Origin: Setaria digitata
Taxonomy: Eukaryota > Nematoda > Chromadorea > Rhabditida > Setariidae
DNA length: 13,565 nucleotides
Reading direction: 5' to 3'
Assembly: GCA_003640385.1 (NCBI GenBank)
Contig: RCAB01000900.1
Location: 1 to 13,565 of the forward strand
The notes under the pieces are model-generated. The model was not told where the DNA came from. It was given only the letters and a program-made list of their open reading frames with translations, and made no database searches. Positions within the stretch are counted from its first letter, which is position 1. Every line of letters starts with the position of its first letter. The position numbers and the translations under genes were made by a program. Below, in pieces: positions 8,033 to 13,565 of this stretch.

Positions 8033-8145
8033 ATTTCCAAATTACAATGCTTTACAACCAGCATCAACATCACATTTGCCGGTGATAAGCGGTGATAGAG
8101 CGGTACAAATGAATCAACCGGTGTTTCCATGGATGAAAATGAGTG
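8033..8145 (+). CDS. mab-5: Hox protein exon 2, hexapeptide exon (partial gene)
   Basis: This exon continues the protein from residue 72 to about 110. It reads TFPNYNALQPAST at its start and ends QPVFPWMKMSG. FPWM at 8124-8135 (residues 103-106 of the joined product) is the Hox hexapeptide, which contacts PBC-class partners such as CEH-20/Exd when Hox proteins bind DNA. The hexapeptide normally lies just before the homeodomain, often with an intron between them, as appears to be the case here. The best donor is GTTCGT at 8146 (phase 1); GTTTTG at 8150 is possible, so the end is uncertain by a few bases. Read-through hits TGA at 8154-8156, so splicing to a downstream homeobox exon is required. 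FPWMKM argues for the mab-5/Antp-like group. The minus-strand frame 7915-8130 is its shadow. Confidence 0.8.
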
Positions 8146-8223
8146 GTTCGTTTTGATATATGTATTTTTTTTTTTTTTTTTTTTTCATAAAATTTTATTT
8201 AAATTTAATTATAAGATGATGAT

Positions 8224-8326
8224 GAGGTCGAGCGAGAGAGGATGAGGGAGAGAGAGAGGAGAGGGAAGGAGAAGGAAAGGAATAGAGGAGAAAAAGAGAG
8301 AGAGAGGTGGAAAGGGAAAAAAGGAG
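8224..8326 (+). repeat. Purine-rich (GA)n tract
   Basis: The stretch is almost entirely A and G with a few interruptions; it is uninterrupted at 8244-8282 and 8284-8306. It begins about 80 nt after exon 2 and is followed by a (CT)n tract at 8422-8443. The two could pair in the transcript or extruded DNA. Confidence 0.9.
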
Positions 8327-8421
8327 TATTTTGATTGGAAAATGAATTTTTAACAAATTTCAGTGTAACTTTTCTTTTTTATTTTTTTTTCCTTGTAAAT
8401 TGGATTTAATTGTCTTTTTTT

Positions 8422-8443
8422 TCTCTCTCTCTCTCTCTCTCTT
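8422..8443 (+). repeat. (CT)n microsatellite
   Basis: Perfect CT dinucleotides follow a T run. They are complementary to the (GA)n tract about 100 nt upstream. Confidence 0.95.
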
Positions 8444-8789
8444 CAAACTACATTAAGCTTAAATGAATTAATTTTAATAGAATTAAACATGATTTAAAAA
8501 ATTTTTCACCTAATAAGTAATTAATTTCGATAATGTTGCATATCAGATTGATTTTGTTCTGGTAAATAATGAATTTTTGCTTCGGTCTAAGTTCATATTT
8601 AATAGAATTAGATTTGATGTGTTTATTTTCAAAAAATTAATTTCAATATTGTTTTCTTTTGCCACGTATTTCACGTAAAATGCCTATTGTGAGAGTAATT
8701 AACTTCATTATTAGCTTGAATTTCCTCGTTATGAAAGAAAAAAAAAAAGAAGTGAAGGTATGAGAGAATAGATGAAATAGTTATCGAGT

Positions 8790-8890
8790 GATAGAAATAT
8801 TAAGGGTTGAGCAGGTGGTGTGATACGGTAATAAGATGAACGCGATGATTGGGTACATACGGTACTTCTAGTGATACAGTCTTTTCTTAT
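8790..8890. other. Higher-complexity island within intron 2
   Basis: Mixed sequence with AGCAGGTGGTGTGATACGG (E-box-like CAGGTG) and a repeated TACGGTA-like word (8825 and 8859) interrupts the A+T-rich background. There are no splice signals or convincing frame. The minus-strand 8729-8935 frame over it lacks any recognisable feature. Confidence 0.25.
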
Positions 8891-9393
8891 CATTATCAGT
8901 TGTAGATTTGTATAATTAAATAAATTATATAGCATGACCTATAGGTTAAATTATTTGTTTGATTAATCGAAATAAAAAATAAAAATTAATCAAATTGCAA
9001 AATTTATTATTAAGGGAATGTAAATGTGCTATAGCAATGATATTTAATTAGATTGTAATAATTTTTTAAACTTCTTTTAATTTTTTTTTTTTTTTAATTT
9101 GTATATAAAAGCATCATAATCTCAGTTGTTCTTCAAAAGGGAAAAGTAATAATAAATAAAAAATAAATAAGTACTCTTATTTTTTTTTTTTGGTTGTAAT
9201 CGGAAATTGTGTTTTTTTTTTTGATTGAATATAACAGAAAAGAATTGGCAATTTGAAATGAATAATGAATGTATGTTTAAAGCTATAATTTGCTTGATTG
9301 ATAAGAACAATTTTTTTTTTTTTTGAACTTTTTTAGACTTAGATACCTGTCAGCCTGCTACACATATCTTCGTAATTTTCTTTGGTAATAAAA

Positions 9394-9540
9394 ATTGTTA
9401 TTGTTATTATTATTTATAATTTATTATCATCATATTGCTATTACAATTATTATTTCTTATTTATATTATTATCGTTATTATTGCTGTTATCGTTATTGAT
9501 ATTAACTTTGCTATTATTATAATTCTTATTGTAGCAATAG
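9394..9540. repeat. Imperfect ATT/GTT/ATC trinucleotide tract
   Basis: Long runs of ATT, GTT, ATC and GCT triplets occur here. The minus strand reads AAY, GAY and AGC, the same pattern as at 1-137. The Ile/Val/Leu-rich frame 9435-9659 that mimics a membrane peptide is a translation of this tract. Confidence 0.85.
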
Positions 9541-9988
9541 TATGTTTAATATTGTTTATTCAATTTCTAACTTCTTTTTCAAATTATCTTCAAATCACAA
9601 TTAATAAATTAGCAATAGCAATAATTAATAATTGCAGTAGTAGTAGTAAAAAATTATAATTATATAAAGTTCCTGTGTTTTAATTTTTTATATATACTAA
9701 ACATTTGTTTATTGCTTACTCAATTTTTAACTTACTTCTACATCATTTATGAATAACATAAATAAGTTGTAACCAAATTTGTTTCTATCGAATAATTTAA
9801 AAATTTTAGACGTGGAAAAAAAAGAAAAAAGAGAAAGTGATAATTGATAAGGAGATCATTATTGTTATTGCATTTAACTGATAATTTCTATATGACCAGT
9901 GTTAGAGAATGTTTAATCGTTATAGTGAAAGTGAGTATCGTGATAATATTGATTAATGATAAAGTGATATAGAATGGCTTCTCATTTA

Positions 9989-9991
<3 letters not shown>

Positions 9992-10031
<40 letters not shown>

Positions 10032-10043
10032 TGTGTGGTGTGT
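9992..10043. repeat. (TG)n microsatellite
   Basis: About 18 perfect TG units are followed by a TTTG interruption and further TG units. Confidence 0.97.
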
Positions 10044-10078
10044 ACAATAAATGAAGTGAATTTAAAATTCGATCGATG

Positions 10079-10105
10079 TTGATAATTTTCCATTATCATT
10101 ATCAA
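10079..10105. repeat. Inverted repeat TTGATAAT/ATTATCAA
   Basis: Two perfect 8-nt arms (10079-10086 and 10098-10105) flank an 11-nt loop. Each arm carries a TGATAA GATA-type core. Confidence 0.6.
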
Positions 10106-10412
10106 TCTATATTACAATTATTTAATCATAATTTCTTTTTTTCTTTTTTTTTGTAAATGAATGTAAACAAAAAAAAAAAAAAAAAGACAACAAATAGTAA
10201 AATAAATGAAGTATTTACTTGTTTATTTATTTTTTTTTTTTTTGAAAAAAAAATAAAAGTAAAGTAAGCAAAAATAAAAGAAAATTTCTATAAAAGTTTT
10301 AAAAGAAATAAAATAGCTAATATATTTGTTAGATGTATATTGTGTGTGTGTTTGTAAATGTGATGCATTTTTGTCTTTAACTAATAAATTATCGGCAAAC
10401 ATCAGAAGAAAT

Positions 10413-10417
10413 GAAAG

Positions 10418-10458
<41 letters not shown>

Positions 10459-10468
10459 AAAAAAGGAA
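10413..10468 (+). repeat. 56-nt homopurine tract with (GA)n core
   Basis: Only A and G occur, with alternating GA at about 10424-10453. Both open frames crossing it are repeat translations. Confidence 0.95.
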
Positions 10469-11002
10469 TGGAAAAATGAAAAAGGAACTTAAGAAACTTT
10501 TCATTAAGTGTGAATTGAGATAGATTGTAATATGTTAGAAAGAATTGTTAGGCGCAACTGTTCAACAGGCGACAAAAAAAAAAAAAGAATTTTCCTTTTT
10601 ATTCGAAAATACCATTTAATCCGATTAATAATAAATTAATATTTTAGTATTGTTTGTGCTCATAAGTGTGTAAAAAATAAATAAATAAAATAACAAAAAG
10701 AAATGATAATGACTGATAATTTTAGATATGATTTTAATGATAAAGATATAAATGTTTTGATAGTAGTAGTAATGATTGATTATAAGTATATCAGATTAGG
10801 ATTGAACAAATTGCACTGACATTCTTTTGATAAGTATTAGATTTTCACAAACTTCAAATGTTACTCATTTATCTAGCTTAGACTTATCTAGCTTAGAGAA
10901 TTTGGTGGAATAGGAAGGGATTTGTAGATAGAGCGGGGAATGGAGGGAGAGAGGGGGGGAGGCGAGGGTTTTATGGCCTAGATATGATTTGGATAATACT
11001 GG

Positions 11003-11004
<2 letters not shown>

Positions 11005-11035
<31 letters not shown>
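11005..11035. repeat. (TA)n microsatellite
   Basis: About 15 TA units directly precede the degenerate tandem repeat at 11062. Confidence 0.97.
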
Positions 11036-11039
<4 letters not shown>

Positions 11040-11061
11040 TGTGTATATGAGATAGCTCTAG

Positions 11062-11276
11062 GGCAACTTGGGGTTACAAATTTTTGCAACTTAACTTTGG
11101 GGTTAACACACATTTATATGACAATTTGAGGTCACACATATGGCTTTGATAACTTGAGGTCACACACAGAGACCTTGACAACCTGAATGTTACGCCTTTG
11201 TTTTATGGCTTTGATAATTTAGGATCATGCATTCGTATGCTTTTGATAGCTTCAGGTCAGGTCACAAATATGTGGC
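11062..11276 (+). repeat. Decayed ~30-bp tandem repeat carrying AGGTCA half-sites
   Basis: Seven diverged units start at 11062, 11086, 11120, 11148, 11177, 11213 and 11245. Their shared core is close to GATAACTTGAGGTCACAC and is usually followed by a TATGGCTTT-like end. Exact AGGTCA, the nuclear-receptor half-site, occurs at 11129, 11157, 11254 and 11259 (the last two overlap by one base). Unit 4 ends in the inverse of TCAAGGTCT, one change from the extended TCAAGGTCA site. This is the most information-rich noncoding stretch in the window. Confidence 0.75.
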
Positions 11277-12019
11277 GTTTAATATTTGATATCAGTTTAG
11301 TTTAATTTATTTTATACAAGAGCAAAAATATTATTCAATTTGTAATTTTTTTTTTTTATTTTTTAAATCTTGCTTTTGCTAAAAATGTTAGTTTTGAAAA
11401 CAAAAAAAAAAAAAAAAAAGGAAAAATTAAATATAAACAATGTTTATTTGTTATTTAAAGAAGAAAATTAATGAATAATTTGGTAATTTCTTTTTTTGTT
11501 GATTGCAATTTAAATTTTGCTAAAAATTCATAATTAATAGTTATATGCATCAATGATTAGTGATAGATAGTGAGTGTTAATTTTAGATTAATTTTCTTGA
11601 AACAAATCAGTTCTTTTCTTTTCTGTTCTTTTCCTTCTTTCTTTCTTTATTTATTTTGAAATTTTTTACATACAGTAAGCAAAATTAGTGTATTAAAAAA
11701 AAAAAAAAAAAAATGAGAAAATATGTGCATATGAATGAATAAAATGAGGTAAAAGAGAGAATTTCATTTTTTTTTTTCTTTTTTTTTAATTCTAGAAAAA
11801 AAATTTCCTTTTTTTTTTCAAATGCTTTTTTTATGAATTTTATTTTTCAACTTTTTTTTTTTCTTTTGTAGTTAAAAAAAGAAAGAAAGGAGAGTCAGAC
11901 ATGCATAGGGAAATTAACTCTTTCAAATATGACTTCAATTTTTAAAATTTTTTCTCATTCTAAAAACGAAAATTACATATAAATGAAAATTATCAATGCA
12001 AGAAACACAGAAATTGTTA

Positions 12020-12175
12020 CCTTTTCCTTCTTCTTTCCTTTCCTCTCTTTCCCTCTCTCTTCCTCTTTCTCATTTTTCCCTCTCCCTCTCTCCCTCTCCC
12101 TCTCTCTCTCTCTCTCCCTCTCCCTCTCTCTCTCTCCCTCTCTCTCTCCCTCTCTCTCTCTTTCTCTCTCCCTCT
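12020..12175 (+). repeat. 156-nt polypyrimidine (CTCTCC)n tract with one purine
   Basis: All bases are C or T except A at 12072; the stretch 12073-12175 is 103 nt without a purine. It is built from CT, CCCT and TCCC units. The two overlapping Ser/Leu/Pro frames here (starts 11983 and 11996) are translations of the repeat. Confidence 0.97.
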
Positions 12176-12837
12176 GTTATTCATTTGTAATTAACTAAAA
12201 CTAATCGATTAATGTTGACTGAATGTGAAATTTCGAAATTTTGTTCCTCAATTTTGGAATTTTTTTTTTTTGTGCGTTTGAAATTTAACACTAACGAAAA
12301 ATTAGTAAATTTCATTACAGTATATATTTCTATTAGATGCAAGATTTAATTATTTTCATTTATTTAAATGAATTATGATTGAAATGATTGGAAATCAATA
12401 AATGTGTTTAGAAATTAATTAATTTTTTCTTCTTTCCAGAGAAAAACTTTTGTTAAAAATTTCGTTTTTTTCTTCCTTTTTTTTTTTCATTTTTACTTAT
12501 TTATATTTTTAGCAACATTGAAAAGCAAAAAATAATAATAATAATAATAAGAAAGTAATGATTTAATTATAATTCTTGCTAGGAAAAAAGTAGCAAAGTG
12601 TTAATCTGAAAAGAAAAACAAAAAATTTTACATTTCCTTTTTCCTTTTTTTTCTTTTTCTTTTTTTTTTTTTCTAAACTTAAACTCATTTAACAATTTGT
12701 AACTCTTTTACAAGCATTAAATGCATATCTTAAATGGTACTTTTAAATTCATTTCAAATTTAAAAGATTTAAAATTTCTTTCAAACCCAAATTTAAAAGG
12801 GGAAAAGGAGAAAAAAAAGTTTTTATTCCGATAAGAT

Positions 12838-12855
12838 CGAATGCTTTCGCATTCG
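12838..12855 (+). repeat. Small perfect hairpin CGAATGC-TTTC-GCATTCG
   Basis: A 7-bp stem with a 4-nt loop, containing two CpG steps in an otherwise CpG-poor region. There is no T tract directly after it and no sign of a terminator role. Confidence 0.6.
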
Positions 12856-13326
12856 TTGATTTATGGATTATATTTAAAAAGTTTTTTTTTTGCAATATAT
12901 ATTGATTGGTACCTGAAGATTTCTGTCATTCGTATGTGATATTGTAAAAAAAAAAAGAAAAAATTTACTAATTTTTAAAATTTATGTTTGCACATTCAAA
13001 TTTATTATTATCATCTATCGTATCATTATTATTCATTAACATTGTATTATAATTAATTAATGAATAAAACAGAGAAGAAGAAGAATGAAAAAATTTTTTC
13101 TTTTTTTTTTTTTTTTCATTTTTATTTTTAATGGTACTGTTTGTGTTCTAAACATTGAATACAAATCATTTTTAGTTTGTTAAATTTAAAAAAAAATAAA
13201 ATAAAATAAACAAATAAAATTTTAAAACGAATAAAGTGAAAATTTTTCAATGTTTACAATGTGGTGAATTTCTTTTGAAAATAAAATGAATACCGATGCT
13301 ATTCAAAAAGTTGAAAAGCAAAAGGC

Positions 13327-13332
13327 GAGAGG

Positions 13333-13363
<31 letters not shown>

Positions 13364-13378
13364 AGGAAGGAAAAAAAA
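13327..13378 (+). repeat. 52-nt homopurine tract with (GA)n core
   Basis: Only A and G occur, with GA alternation at about 13332-13355. It directly precedes the possible short exon at 13378-13470. Confidence 0.95.
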
Positions 13379-13470
13379 TGAGAGGGAGAAAAAAAATGAC
13401 TGTTGTTTGTGATTTATTAGAAAGAAAGTTCAAAAAATTAGCGCCGATCCCAAAAGACAATTGTTCATCA
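13378..13470 (+). other. Possible short exon ending in a GTAAGT donor
   Basis: Two in-frame ATGs (13378 and 13396) open a frame giving MTVVCDLLERKFKKLAPIP and six more residues, ending exactly in phase 0 at a consensus donor TCA|GTAAGT (13471-13476). Read-through would stop at TAG two codons later. The second half has mixed, codon-like composition. There is no acceptor or T tract upstream (the DNA is GA-rich), so it could only be a first exon, for example of a transcript starting inside the Hox intron. It is no known Hox segment and may be chance. Confidence 0.2.
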
Positions 13471-13565
13471 GTAAGTTAGAAGTAACTATTTCACAAAGGG
13501 ATAAATACTCTTAGCCTTGGGTAAATTTTCATTTGTCCTCTCTTGGCTAAATTTAACAAAAAGAA

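Larger units (their letters stand above)
8146..13565 (+). other. Intron 2 of the Hox gene, 5' part (over 5.4 kb)
   Basis: I looked for a homeobox (a coding block of about 180 nt with a WFQNRR-type sequence) in all + frames to the end of the window and found none. Conserved homeodomain codons should stand out in this A+T-rich background. The intron therefore appears to extend beyond 13565. It contains many microsatellites and the AGGTCA-bearing repeat at 11062-11276. The open frames at 9435-9659 and 11983-12198 are repeat translations. Confidence 0.6.

Noticed and set aside
7915..8130. Minus-strand 71-aa frame
   Set aside because: It is antisense to exon 2 and its polypyrimidine tract (poly-Lys run) and has no feature of its own.
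9435..9659. 74-aa Ile/Val/Leu-rich frame resembling a transmembrane peptide
   Set aside because: It is explained by the ATT/GTT/ATC triplet tract.
10223..10504. 93-aa minus-strand Ser/Leu/Phe-rich frame
   Set aside because: It runs through the homopurine tract and T/A runs; the Ser-Leu repeats come from (GA)n on the opposite strand.
11983..12198. Two overlapping Ser/Leu/Pro repeat frames
   Set aside because: Both are translations of the polypyrimidine microsatellite.
12429..12440. Acceptor-like TTCTTTCCAG as the start of the homeobox exon
   Set aside because: The sequence after it (AGAAAAACTTTTG...) has no homeodomain-like frame and soon returns to T runs.
1..13565. tRNA, rRNA, CRISPR arrays, bacterial operons or transposase genes
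   Set aside because: I looked on both strands and saw no tRNA B-box with a matching fold, no rRNA words, no regularly spaced repeats with unique spacers and no transposase frame.

Overview
The window reads as nuclear DNA from a nematode, most likely a clade III (filarial-type) worm, though the species cannot be fixed from the sequence. It is very A+T-rich (about three quarters by eye), full of T runs of 12-25 nt, microsatellites and homopurine/homopyrimidine tracts. It shows no bacterial gene organisation, and its coding sequence is split by introns. There are no convincing long ORFs: the continuous open frames are mostly translated simple repeats.

The one gene I can support is a Hox gene on the + strand, in two exons far apart. 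Exon 1 (UTR 1625-1668, coding 1669-1883) follows a T-rich tract ending in GCAG and encodes an N-terminus beginning MYPSWQSPDDSP. Exon 2 (8033-8145) follows a T17-ACAG acceptor and encodes the Hox hexapeptide segment FPWMKMSG. The reading phase of the GTATGT donor at 1884 fits the exon 2 acceptor exactly. The MYP-W start and the FPWMKM hexapeptide point to the mab-5/Antennapedia-like nematode Hox gene. The homeobox exon(s) are not in the window and must lie downstream of 13565.

Layout: 1-463 holds an Asn/Gly-codon-like trinucleotide tract (possibly the end of an exon of an upstream gene), a 16-bp palindrome, a long (CA)n array containing the single N, and an (ATT)n array. 464-1624 is the 5' flank. 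1884-8032 is a 6.1-kb intron. 8146-13565 is the first 5.4 kb of a second intron. The introns are where most of the interest lies: an inverted pair of POU octamers (2071-2089), an inverted pair of extended ELT-2-type GATA sites (5672-5713), a duplicated 22/23-nt element carrying TTTACGAC (4675 and 6009), a diverged 130-bp tandem duplication just before exon 2 (7728-7985), and a decayed ~30-bp tandem repeat carrying AGGTCA nuclear-receptor half-sites (11062-11276).

Taken together this is a developmental regulator whose large introns could hold cis-regulatory elements. The exon model is well supported by phase and motif. Every transcription-factor reading is inference from motif sequence in a highly biased background.
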